Shown here in pieces: positions 43,615 through 56,800 of a DNA stretch of 64,000 nucleotides. Position 1 is the stretch's first letter. Each line of letters starts with the position of its first letter. The stretch is taken from assembly GCA_947561715.1 (NCBI GenBank), contig OX387205.1, positions 7,011,001 to 7,075,000 on the forward strand, in the 5' to 3' direction. Made by a program: the position numbers and the translations under genes. The stretch is from Ascidia mentula. Lineage: Eukaryota > Chordata > Ascidiacea > Phlebobranchia > Ascidiidae. The notes below the pieces were generated by a model. That model was not told the DNA's origin and searched no databases. It saw only the letters and a program-made list of their open reading frames with translations.

Positions 43615-45830
43615 TGAAAAAAAATATTTTTTGTCGAAAAGTCATATACTGCAAATTGGACATGTGCTGAAATCGCATGGTTACATACGTTGTGCAACCG
43701 CAAACTCAGTACTGGAGTATCAGCGTTTTCCACTGTATAATAAAGCTTGTTCTGAAAAAAAATATTTTTTATCGAAAAGTCATATACTGCAAAATGGACA
43801 AGTGCTGAAATCGCATAGTTACATACGTTGTGCAACCGCAAACGCAATACTGGAGTATCAGCGTTTTCCACTGTATAGTAAAGCTTGTAATGAAAAAAAA
43901 TATTTTTTATCGAAAAGTCATTTCCTGCAAAATGGACAAGTGCTGAAATCGCACAGTTACATACGTTGTTCAACCGCAAAAGCAATACTGGAGTATCAGC
44001 GTTTTCCACTGTATAATAAAGCTTGTACTGAAAAAAAATATTTTTTATCGAAAATTCATATACTGCAAATTGGACATGTGCTGAAATCGCATGGTTACAT
44101 ACGTTGTGCAACCGCAAACTCAGTACTGGAGTATCAGCGTTTTCCACTGTATAATAAAGCTTGTTCTGAAAAAAAATATTTTTTATCGAAAAGTCATATA
44201 CTGCAAAATGGACAAGTGCTGAAAGCGCATAGTTACATACGTTGTGCAACCGCAAACTCAGTACTGGAGTATCAGCGTTTTCCACTGTATAAAAAAGCTT
44301 GTAATGAAAAAAAATTTTTTTTATCGAAAAGTCATATACTGCAAAATGGACAAGTGCTGAAATCGCATAGTTACATACGTTGTGCAACCGCAAACTCGGT
44401 ACTGGAGTATCAGCATTTTCCACTGTATAATAAAGCTTGTAATGAAAAAAAATATTTTTTATCGAAAAGTCATATACTGCAAAATGGATAAGTGCTGAAA
44501 GCGCATAGTTACATACGTTGTTCAACCGCAAACTCAGTGCTGGAGTATCAGCGTTTTCCACTGTATAATAAAGCTTGTAATGAAAAAAAATATTTTTTAT
44601 CGAAAAGTCATATACTGCAAAATGGACAAGTGCTGAAATCGCACAGTCACATACGTTGTGCAACCGCAAAAGCAATACTGGAGTATCAGCGTTTACCACT
44701 GTATAATAAAGCTTGTACTGAAAAAAAATATTTTTTGTCGAAAAGTCATATACTGCAAATTGGACATGTGCTGAAATCGCATGGTTACATACGTTGTGCA
44801 TCCGCAAACTCAGTACTGGAGTATCAGCGTTTTCCACTGTATAATAAAGCTTGTTCTGAAAAAAAATATTTTTTATCGAAAAGTCATATACTGCAAAATG
44901 GACAAGTGCTGAAATCGCATAGTTACATACGTTGTGCAACCGCAAACGCAATACTGGAGTATCAGCGTTTTCCACTGTATAGTAAAGCTTGTAATGAAAA
45001 AAAATATTTTTTATCGAAAAGTCATTTCCTGCAAAATGGACAAGTGCTGAAATCGCACAGTTACATACGTTGTTCAACCGCAAAAGCAATACAGGAGTAT
45101 CAGCGTTTTCCACTGTATAATAAAGCTTGTACTGAAAAAAAATATTTTTTATCGAAAATTCATATACTGCAAATTGGACATGTGCTGAAATCGCATGGTT
45201 ACATACGTTGTGCAACCGCAAACTCAGTACTGGAGTATCAGCGTTTTCCACTGTATAATAAAGCTTGTTCTGAAAAAAAATATTTTTTATCGAAAAGTCA
45301 TATACTGCAAAATGGACAAGTGCTGAAAGCGCATAGTTACATACGTTGTGCAACCGCAAACTCAGTACTGGAGTATCAGCGTTTTCCACTGTATAAAAAA
45401 GCTTGTAATGAAAAAAAATATTTTTTATCGAAAAGTCATATACTGCAAAATGGACAAGTGCTGAAATCGCATAGTTACATACGTTGTGCAACCGCAAACT
45501 CGGTACTGGAGTATCAGCGTTTTCCACTGTATAATAAAGCTTGTAATGAAAAAAAATATTTTTTATCGAAAAGTCATATACTGCAAAATGGATAAGTGCT
45601 GAAAGCGCATAGTTACATACGTTGTTCAACCGCAAACTCAGTGCTGGAGTATCAGCGTTTTCCACTGTATAATAAAGCTTGTAATGAAAAAAAATATTTT
45701 TTATCGAAAAGTCATATACTGCAAAATGGACAAGTGCTGAAATCGCACAGTCACATACGTTGTGCAACCGCAAAAGCAATACTGGAGTATCAGCGTTTAC
45801 CACTGTATAATAAAGCTTGTACTGAAAAAA
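43615..45830 (+). repeat. Eight-monomer tandem duplication, 1104 bp
   Basis: Copies lie at about 43,615-44,718 and 44,719-45,830, offset exactly 8 x 138 bp (TTGTCG at 43,631 and 44,735; AATGGATAAGTG at 44,483 and 45,587). This segment exists once in the paralogous region near 24.7-25.8 kb, so the extra copy arose after that split. It produces the longest stop-free minus-strand frame in the window (43,365-45,887), which is an artefact of tandem copies without a stop. Confidence 0.85.
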
Positions 45831-48800
45831 AATATTTTTGTATCGAAAAGTCATATACTGCAAAATGGACAAGTGCTGAAATCGCATAGTTACATACGTT
45901 GTGCAACCGCAAACTCAGTGCTGGAGTATCAGGGTTTTCCACTGTATAATAAAGCTTGTACTGAAAAAAAAACATTTTTTATCGAAAAGTCATATACTGC
46001 AAAATGGACAAGTGCTGAAATCGCACAGTTACATACGTTGTGCAACCGCAAAAGCAATACTGGAGTATCAGCGTTTACCACTGTATAATAAAGCTTGTAC
46101 AGAAAAAAAATATTTTTTATCGGAAAGTCATATACTGCAAAATGGACAAGTACTGAAATCGCATAGTTACATACGTTGTGCAACCGCAAAAGCAATACTG
46201 GAGTACCAGCATTTTCCACAGTATAATAAAGCTTGTACTAAAAAAAAATATTTTTTATCGAAAAGTCATATACTGCAAAATGGACAAGTGCTGAAATCGC
46301 ATAGTTACATACGTCGTGCAACCGCAAACTCAGTACTGGAGTATCAGCGTTTTCCACTGTATAATAAAGCTTGTACTGAAAAAAAATATTTTTTATCGAA
46401 AAGTCATATACTGCAAATTGGACATGTGCTGAAATCGCATGGTTACATACGTTGTGCAACCGCAAACTCAGTACTGGAGTATCAGCGTTTTCCACTGTAT
46501 AATAAACTTGTACAGAAAAAAAATATTTTTTATCGGAAAGTCATATACTGCAAATTGGACATGTGCTGAAATCGCATAGTTACATACGTTGTGCAACCGC
46601 AAAAGCAATACTGGAGTACCAGCATTTTCCACAGTATAATAAAGCTTGTACTAAAAAAAAATATTTTTTATCGAAAAGTCATATACTGCAAAATGGACAA
46701 GTGCTGAAATCGCATAGTTACATACGTCGTGCAACCGCAAACTCAGTACTGGAGTATCAGCGTTTTCCACTGTATAATAAAGCTTGTACTGAAAAAAAAT
46801 ATTTTTTATCGAAAAGTCATATACTGCAAATTGGACATGTGCTGAAATCGCATGGTTACATACGTTGTGCAACCGCAAACTCAGTACTGGAGTATCAGCG
46901 TTTTCCACTGTATAATAAAGCTTGTTCTGAAAAAAAATATTTTTTATCGAAAAGTCATATATTGCAAAATGGACAAGTGCTGAAATCGCATGGTTAAATA
47001 CGTTGTGCAACCGCAAACTCAGTACTGGAGTATCAGCGTTTTCCACTGTATAATAAAGCTTGTACTGAAAAAAAATATTTTTTATCGAAAAGTCATATAC
47101 TGCAAAATGGACATGTGCTGAAAGCTCATATAAAACTTGTTCAGAAAAAAAATATTTTTTATCGAAAAGTCATATACTGCAAAATGGACAAGTGCTGAAA
47201 TCGCATGGTTACATACGTTGTGCAACCGCAAACTCAGTACTGGAGTATCAGCGTTTTCCACTGTATAATAAAGCTTGTACTGAAAAAAAATATTTTTTGT
47301 CGAAAAGTCATATACTGCAAAATGGACAAGTGCTGAAATCGCATAGTTACATACGTTGTGCAATCGCAAAAGCAATACTGGAGTATCAGCGTTTTTCACT
47401 GTATAATAAAGCTTGTACTGAAAAAAAATATTTTTTATCGAAAAGTCATATACTGCAAAATGGACAAGTGCTGAAATCGCATAGTTACATACGTTGTGCA
47501 ACCGCAAACTCAGTACTGGAGTATCAGCGTTTTCCACTGTATAATAAAGCTTGTACTGAAAAAAAATATTTTTTATCGAAAAGTCATATACTGCAAAATG
47601 GACAAGTGCTGAAAGCGCATTATAGTTACATACGTTGTGCAACCGCAAACGCAATACTGGATTATCAGCGTTTTCCACTGTATAATAAAGCTTGTTATGA
47701 AAAAAAATATTTTTTATCGAAAAGTCATATACTGCAAAATGGACAAGTGCTGAAATCGCATAGTTACATACGTTGTGCAACCACAAACTCAGTACTGGAG
47801 TATTAGCGTTTTCCACTGTATAATAAAGCTTGTACAGAAAAAAAATATTTTTTATCGAAAAGTCATATACTGCAAAATGGACAAGTGCTGAAATCGCATG
47901 GTTACATACGTTGTGCAACCGCAAAAGCAATACTGGAATACCAGCGTTTTCCACTGTATAATAAAGCTTGTACTAAAAAAAATATTTTTTATCGAAAAGT
48001 CATATACTGCAAAATGGACAAGTGCTGAAATCGCATAGTTACATACGTTGTGCAACCGCAAACTCAGTACTGGAGTATCAGCGTTTTCCACTGTATAATA
48101 AAGCTTGTACTGAAAAAAAATATTTTTTATCGAAAAGTCATATACTGCAAAATGGACAAGTGCTGAAAGCGCATAGTTACATACGTTGTGCAACCGCAAA
48201 CGCAATACTGGAGTATCAGCGTTTTCCACTGTGTAATAAAGCTTGAAATGAAAAAAAATATTTTTTATCGAAAAGTCATATACTGCAAAATGGACAAGTG
48301 CTGAAATCGCATAGTTACATACGTTGTGCAACCGCAAACTCAGTACTGGAGTATCAGCGTTTTCCACTGTATAATAAACTTGTACAGAAAAAAAATATTT
48401 TTTATCGAAAAGTCATATACTGCAAAATGGACAAGTGCTGAAATCGCATAGTTACACACGTTGTGCAACCGCAAAAGCAATACTGGAGTACCAGCGTTTT
48501 TCACTGTATAATAAAGCTTGTACTAAAAAAAAATATTTTTTATCGAAAAGTCATATACTGCAAAATGGACAAGTGCTGAAATCGCATTGTTACATACGTT
48601 GTGCAACCGCAAACTCAGTACTGGAGTATCAGCGTTTTCCACTGTATAATAAAGCTTGTAATGAAAAAAAATATTGTTTATCGAAAAGTCATATACTGCA
48701 AAATGGACAAGTGCTGAAATCGCATAGTTACATACGTTGTGCAACCGCAAACGCAATACTGGAGTATTAGCGTTTTCCACTGTATAATAAAGCTTGTAAT

Positions 48801-51001
48801 GAAAAAAAATATTTTTTATCGAAAAGTCATATACTGCAAAATGGACAAGTGCTGAAATCGCATAGTTACATACGTTGTGCAACCGCAAACTCAGTACTGG
48901 AGTATCAGCGTTTTCCACTGTATAATAAAGCTTGTACTGAAAAAAAATATTTTTTATCGAAAAGTCATTTTCTGCAAAATGGACAAGTGCTGAAAGCGCA
49001 TTATAGTTACATACGTTGTGCAACCGCAAACGCAATACTGGATTATCAGCGTTTTCCACTGTATAATAAAGCTTGTAATGAAAAAAAATATTTTTTATCG
49101 AAAAGTCATATACTGCAAAATGGACAAGTGCTGAAATCGCATAGTTACATACGTTGTGCAACCGCAAACTCAGTACTGGAGTATTAGCGTTTTCCACTGT
49201 ATAATAAAGCTTGTACAGAAAAAAAATATTTTTTATCGAAAAGTCATATACTGCAAAATGGACAAGTGCTGAAATCGCATGGTTACATACGTTGTGCAAC
49301 CGCAAAAGCAATACTGGAATACCAGCGTTTTCCACTGTATAATAAAGCTTGTACTAAAAAAAAATATTTTTTATCGAAAAGTCATATACTGCAAAATGGA
49401 CAAGTGCTGAAATCGCATAGTTACATACGTTGTGCAACCGCAAACTCAGTACTGGAGTATCAGCGTTTTCCACTGTATAATAAAGCTTGTACTGAAAAAA
49501 AATATTTTTTATCGAAAAGTCATATACTGCAAAATGGACAAGTGCTGAAAGCGCATAGTTACATACGTTGTGCAACCGCAAACGCAATACTGGAGTATCA
49601 GCGTTTTCCACTGTATAATAAAGCTTGTAATGAAAAAAAATATTTTTTATCGAAAAGTCATATACTGCAAAATGGACAAGTGCTGAAATCGCATAGTTAC
49701 ATACGTTGTGCAACCGCAAACTCAGTACTGGAGTATCAGCGTTTTCCACTGTATAATAAACTTGTACAGAAAAAAAATATTTTTTATCGAAAAGTCATAT
49801 ACTGCAAAATGGACAAGTGCTGAAATCGCATAGTTACATACGTTGTGCAACCGCAAAAGCAATACTGGAGTACCAGCGTTTTTCACTGTATAATAAAGCT
49901 TGTACTGAAAAAAAATATTTTTTATCGAAAAGTCATATACTGCAAAATGGACAAGTGCTGAAATCGCATAGTTACATACGTTGTGCAACCGCAAACTCAG
50001 TACTGGAGTATCAGCGTTTTCCACTGTATAATAAAGCTTGTAATGAAAAAAAATATTGTTTATCGAAAAGTCATATACTGCAAAATGGACAAGTGCTGAA
50101 ATCGCATAGTTACATACGTTGTGCAACCGCAAACGCAATACTGGAGTATTAGCGTTTTCCACTGTATAATAAAGCTTGTAATGAAAAAAAATATTTTTTA
50201 TCGAAAAGTCATATACTGCAAAATGGACAAGTGCTGAAATCGCATAGTTACATACGTTGTGCAACCGCAAACGCAATACTGGAGTATTAGCGTTTTCCAC
50301 TGTATAATAAAGCTTGTAATGAAAAAAAATATTTTTTATCGAAAAGTCATATACTGCAAAATGGACAAGTGCTGAAATCGCATGGTTACATACGTTGTGC
50401 AACCGCAAAAGCAATACTGGAGTACCAGCGTTTTCCACTGTATAATAAAGCTTGTACTAAAAAAAAATATTTTTTATCGAAAAGTCATATACTGCAAAAT
50501 GGACAAATGCTGAAATCGCATAGTTACATACGTTGTGCAACCGCAAACTCATTACTGGAGTATCAGCGTTTTCCACTGTATAATAAAGCTTGTACTGAAA
50601 AAAAATATTTTTTATCGAAAAGTCATATACTGCAAAATGGACAAGTGCTGAAATCGCATAGTTACATACGTTGTGCAACCGCAAACTTAGTACTGGAGTA
50701 TCAGCGTTTTCCACTGTATAATAAAGCTTGTAATGAAAAAAAATATTTTTTATCGAAAAGTCATATACTGCAAAATGGACATGTGCTGAAATCGCATGGT
50801 TACATACGTCGTGCAACCGCAAACTCAGTACTGGAGTATCAGCGTTTTCCACTGTATAATAAATCTTGTACAGAAAAAAAATATTTTTTATCGGAAAGTC
50901 ATATACTGCAAAATGGACAAGTGCTGAAATCGCATAGTTACATACGTTGTGCAACCGCAAAAGCAATACTGGAGTACCAGCATTTTCCACAGTATAATAA
51001 A
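45831..51001 (+). repeat. Satellite segment joining central and right-flank variant sets
   Basis: Positions 45,790-47,800 match 25,793-27,800 at a constant 19,997 bp offset. Positions 47,850-49,190 match 29,870-31,200 at 17,983 bp. From about 49,266 the order switches to that of the window's left end (the 49,266-50,440 order resembles 8.8-9.9 kb). The crossover near 49.2 kb is therefore the right border of the central domain. Only satellite is present. Confidence 0.75.
47108..47184 (+). repeat. Truncated 77 bp monomer, copy 4
   Basis: Same 77 bp spacing and junction type, but with private changes (GCTCATATAAAACTTG) that also remove the HindIII site. It therefore diverged a little after sharing an ancestor with the other three. 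Confidence 0.88.
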
Positions 51002-51008
51002 GCTTGTA

Positions 51009-52380
51009 CTAAAAAAAAATATTTTTTATCGAAAAGTCATATACTGCAAAATGGACAAGTGCTGAAATCGCATAGTTACATACGTCGTGCAACCGCAAAC
51101 TCAGTACTGGAGTATCAGCGTTTTCCACTGTATAATAAAGCTTGTACTGAAAAAAAATATTTTTTATCGAAAAGTCATATACTGCAAAATGGACATGTGC
51201 TGAAATCGCATGGTTACATACGTTGTGCAACCGCAAACTCAGTACTGGAGTATCAGCGTTTTCCACTGTATAATAAAGCTTGTTCTGAAAAAAAATATTT
51301 TTTATCGAAAAGTCATATACTGCAAAATGGACAAGTGCTGAAATCGCATGGTTACATACGTTGTGCAACCGCAAACTCAGTACTGGAGTATCAGCGTTTT
51401 CCACTGTATAATAAAGCTTGTACTGAAAAAAAATATTTTTTATCGAAAAGTCATATACTGCAAAATGGACAAGTGCTGAAAGCGCATAGTTACATAAGTT
51501 GTACAACCGCAAACGCAATACTGGAGTATCAGCGTTTTCCACTGTATAATAAAGCTTGTAATGAAAAAAAATATTTTTTATCGAAAAGTCATATACTGCA
51601 AAATGGACATGTGCTGAAATCGCATAGTTACATACGTTGTGCAACCGCAAACTCAGTACTGGAGTATTAGCGTTTTCCACTGTATAATAAAGCTTGTACA
51701 GAAAAAAAATATTTTTTATCGAAAAGTCATATACTGCAAAATGGACAAGTGCTGAAATCGCATAGTTACATACGTCGTGCAACCGCAAACTCAGTACTGG
51801 AGTATCAGCGTTTTCCACTGTATAATAAAGCTTGTACTGAAAAAAAATATTTTTTATCGAAAAGTCATATACTGCAAAATGGACATGTGCTGAAATCGCA
51901 TGGTTACATACGTTGTGCAACCGCAAACTCAGTACTGGAGTATCAGCGTTTTCCACTGTATAATAAAGCTTGTTCTGAAAAAAAATATTTTTTATCGAAA
52001 AGTCATATACTGCAAAATGGACAAGTGCTGAAATCGCATGGTTACATACGTTGTGCAACCGCAAACTCAGTACTGGAGTATCAGCGTTTTCCACTGTATA
52101 ATAAAGCTTGTACTGAAAAAAAATATTTTTTATCGAAAAGTCATATACTGCAAAATGGACAAGTGCTGAAAGCGCATAGTTACATAAGTTGTACAACCGC
52201 AAACGCAATACTGGAGTATCAGCGTTTTCCACTGTATAATAAAGCTTGTAATGAAAAAAAATATTTTTTATCGAAAAGTCACATACTGCAAAATGGACAT
52301 GTGCTGAAATCGCATAGTTACATACGTTGTGCAACCGCAAACTCAGTACTGGAGTATTAGCGTTTTCCACTGTATAATAA
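51009..52380 (+). repeat. Five-monomer tandem pair, 690 bp offset (right-flank copy)
   Basis: The counterpart of 7464-8835 at offset 43,545 bp, with the same five variants in the same order twice and GTATTAG at the end of each half. The second half carries CACATACTGC near 52,281. It lacks the AGTTGCGTAAG change of the left-flank pair. Confidence 0.85.
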
Positions 52381-52388
52381 AGCTTGTA

Positions 52389-53615
52389 CAGAAAAAAAAT
52401 TTTTTATCGAAAAGTCATATACTGCAAAATGGACAAGTGCTGAAATCGCATAGTTACATACGTTGTGCAACCGCAAACTCAGTACTGGAGTATCAGCGTT
52501 TTCCACTGTATAATAAAGTTTGTACTGAAAAAAAATATTTTTTATCGAAAAGTCATATACTGCAAAATGGACAAGTGCTGAAATCGCATAGTTACATACG
52601 TTGTGCAACCGCAAACTCAGTACTGGAGTATCAGCGTTTTCCACTGTATAATAAACTTGTACAGAAAAAAAATATTTTTTATCGAAAAGTCATATACTGC
52701 AAAATGGACAAGTGCTGAAATCGCATAGTTACATACGTTGTGCAACCGCAAAAGCAATACTGGAGTACCAGCGTTTTTCACTGTATAATAAAGCTTGTAC
52801 TGAAAAAAAATATTTTTTATCGAAAAGTCATATACTGCAAAATGGACAAGTGCTGAAATCGCATAGTTACATACGTTGTGCAACCGCAAACTCAGTACTG
52901 GAGTATCAGCGTTTTCCACTGTATAATAAAGCTTGTACAGAAAAAAAATTTTTTATCGAAAAGTCATATACTGCAAAATGGACAAGTGCTGAAATCGCAT
53001 AGTTACATACGTTGTGCAACCGCAAACTCAGTACTGGAGTATCAGCGTTTTCCACTGTATAATAAAGCTTGTACAGAAAAAAAATTTTTTATCGAAAAGT
53101 CATATACTGCAAAATGGACAAGTGCTGAAATCGCATAGTTACATACGTTGTGCAACCGCAAACTCAGTACTGGAGTATCAGCGTTTTCCACTGTATAATA
53201 AAGTTTGTACTGAAAAAAAATATTTTTTATCGAAAAGTCATATACTGCAAAATGGACAAGTGCTGAAATCGCATAGTTACATACGTTGTGCAACCGCAAA
53301 CTCAGTACTGGAGTATCAGCGTTTTCCACTGTATAATAAACTTGTACAGAAAAAAAATATTTTTTATCGAAAAGTCATATACTGCAAAATGGACAAGTGC
53401 TGAAATCGCATAGTTACATACGTTGTGCAACCGCAAAAGCAATACTGGAGTACCAGCGTTTTTCACTGTATAATAAAGCTTGTACTGAAAAAAAATATTT
53501 TTTATCGAAAAGTCATATACTGCAAAATGGACAAGTGCTGAAATCGCATAGTTACATACGTTGTGCAACCGCAAACTCAGTACTGGAGTATCAGCGTTTT
53601 CCACTGTATAATAAA
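52389..53615 (+). repeat. Five-monomer repeat with shortened A/T cores, 685 bp offset
   Basis: The block at 52,389 recurs at 53,074 (for example 52,712 with 53,397). Three monomers (cores near 52,389, 52,937 and 53,073) have the A/T core reduced to AAAAAAAATTTTTT by loss of an AT. Two of them lie in direct succession at a 136 bp step. The offset is five monomers minus 5 bp. The A/T core is otherwise the least variable motif, so this is a localised homogenised variant. Confidence 0.82.
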
Positions 53616-53898
53616 GCTTGTAATGAAAAAAAATATTGTTTATCGAAAAGTCATATACTGCAAAATGGACAAGTGCTGAAATCGCATAGTTACATACGTT
53701 GTGCAACCGCAAACGCAATACTGGAGTATTAGCGTTTTCCACTGTATAATAAAGCTTGTAATGAAAAAAAATATTTTTTATCGAAAAGTCATATACTGCA
53801 AAATGGACAAGTGCTGAAATCGCATAGTTACATACGTTGTGCAACCGCAAACGCAATACTGGAGTATTAGCGTTTTCCACTGTATAATAAAGCTTGTA

Positions 53899-56800
53899 AT
53901 GAAAAAAAATATTTTTTATCGAAAAGTCATATACTGCAAAATGGACAAGTGTTGAAATCGCATGGTTACATACGTTGTGCAACCGCAAAAGCAATACTGG
54001 AGTACCAGCGTTTTCCACTGTATAATAAAGCTTGTACTAAAAAAAAATATTTTTTATCGAAAAGTCATATACTGCAAAATGGACAAATGCTGAAATCGCA
54101 TAGTTACATACGTTGTGCAACCGCAAACTCATTACTGGAGAATCAGCGTTTTCCACTGTATAATAAAGCTTGTACTGAAAAAAAATATTTTTTATCGAAA
54201 AGTCATATACTGCAAAATGGACAAGTGCTGAAATCGCATAGTTACATACGTTGTGCAACCGCAAACTTAGTACTGGAGTATCAGCGTTTTCCACTGTATA
54301 ATAAAGCTTGTAATGAAAAAAAACATTTTTTATCGAAAAGTCATATACTGCAAAATGGACATGTGCTGAAATCGCATGGTTACATACGTTGTGCAACCGC
54401 AAAAGCAATAGTGGAGTACCAGCGTTTTCCACTGTATAATAAAGCTTGTACAGAAAAAAAATATTTTTTATCGGAAAGTCATATACTGCAAAATGGACAA
54501 GTGCTGAAATCGCATAGTTACATACGTTGTGCAACCGCAAAAGCAATACTGGAGTACCAGCATTTTCCACAGTATAATAAAGCTTGTACTAAAAAAAAAT
54601 ATTTTTTATCGAAAAGTCATATACTGCAAAATGGACAAGTGCTGAAATCGCATAGTTACATACGTCGTGCAACCGCAAACTCAGTACTGGAGTATCAGCG
54701 TTTTCCACTGTATAATAAAGCTTGTACTGAAAAAAAATATTTTTTATCGAAAAGTCATATACTGCAAAATGGACATGTGCTGAAATCGCATGGTTACATA
54801 CGTTGTGCAACCGCAAACTCAGTACTGGAGTATCAGCGTTTTCCACTGTATAATAAAGCTTGTTCTGAAAAAAAATATTTTTTATCGAAAAGTCATATAC
54901 TGCAAAATGGACAAGTGCTGAAATCGCATGGTTGCATACGTTGTGCAACCGCAAACTCAGTACTGGAGTATCAGCGTTTTCCACTGTATAATAAAGCTTG
55001 TACTGAAAAAAAATATTTTTTATCGAAAAGTCATATACTGCAAAATGGACAAGTGCTGAAAGCGCATAGTTACATAAGTTGTACAACCGCAAACGCAATA
55101 CTGGAGTATCAGCGTTTTCCACTGTATAATAAAGCTTGTAATGAAAAAAAATATTTTTTATCGAAAAGTCATATACTGCAAAATGGACATGTGCTGAAAT
55201 CGCATAGTTACATACGTTGTGCAACCGCAAACTCAGTACTGGAGTATTAGCGTTTTCCACTGTATAATAAAGCTTGTACAGAAAAAAAATATTTTTTATC
55301 GAAAAGTCATATACTGCAAAATGGACAAGTGCTGAAATCGCATGGTTACATACGTTGTGCAACCGCAAAAGCAATACTGGAATACCAGCGTTTTCCACTG
55401 TATAATAAAGCTTGTACTAAAAAAAAATATTTTTTATCGAAAAGTCATATACTGCAAAATGGACAAGTGCTGAAATCGCATAGTTACATACGTTGTGCAA
55501 CCGCAAACTCAGTACTGGAGTATCAGCGTTTTCCACTGTATAATAAAGCTTGTACTGAAAAAAAATATTTTTTATCGAAAAGTCATATACTGCAAAATGG
55601 ACATGTGCTGAAAGCGCATAGTTACATACGTTGTGCAACCGCAAACGCAATACTGGAGTATCAGCGTTTTCCACTGTATAATAAAGCTTGTAATGAAAAA
55701 AAATATTTTTTATCGAAAAGTCATATACTGCAAAATGGACAAGTGCTGAAATCGCATAGTTACATACGTTGTGCAACCGCAAACTCAGTACTGGAGTATC
55801 AGCGTTTTCCACTGTATAATAAAATTGTACAGAAAAAAAATATTTTTTATCGAAAAGTCATATACTGCAAAATGGACAAGTGCTGAAATCGCATAGTTAC
55901 ATACGTTGTGCAACCGCAAAAGCAATACTGGAGTACCAGCGTTTTTCACTGTATAATAAAGCTTGTACTGAAAAAAAATATTTTTTATCGAAAAGTCATA
56001 TACTGCAAAATGGACAAGTGCTGAAATCGCATAGTTACATACGTTGTGCAACCGCAAACTCAGTACTGGAGTATCAGCGTTTTCCACTGTATAATAAAGC
56101 TTGTAATGAAAAAAAATATTGTTTATCGAAAAGTCATATACTGCAAAATGGACAAGTGCTGAAATCGCATAGTTACATACGTTGTGCAACCGCAAACGCA
56201 ACACTGGAGTATTAGCGTTTTCCACTGTATAATAAAGCTTGTAATGAAAAAAAATATTTTTTATCGAAAAGTCATATACTGCAAAATGGACAAGTGCTGA
56301 AATCGCATAGTTACATACGATGTGCAACCGCAAACGCAATACTGGAGTATTAGCGTTTTCCACTGTATAATAAAGCTTGTAATGAAAAAAAATATTTTTT
56401 ATCGAAAAGTCATATACTGCAAAATGGACAAGTGCTGAAATCGCATGGTTACATACGTTGTGCAACCGCAAAAGCAATACTGGAGTACCAGCGTTTTCCA
56501 CTGTATAATAAAGCTTGTACTAAAAAAAAATATTTTTTATCGAAAAGTCATATACTGCAAAATGGACAAATGCTGAAATCGCATAGTTACATACGTTGTG
56601 CAACCGCAAACTCATTACTGGAGTATCAGCGTTTTCCACTGTATAATAAAGCTTGTACTGAAAAAAAATATTTTTTATCGAAAAGTCATATACTGCAAAA
56701 TGGACATGTGCTGAAATCGCATGGTTACATACGTTGTGCAACCGCAAACTCAGTACTGGAGTATCAGCGTTTTCCACTGTATAATAAAGCTTGTACAGAA

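Noticed and set aside
43365-45887. 840-codon minus-strand reading frame and dozens of similar frames on both strands
   Set aside because: They are translations of tandem satellite monomers whose length is a multiple of three. They start at GTG, overlap frames on the other strand, and end wherever a variant monomer has a stop or indel. No codon-level constraint is visible.
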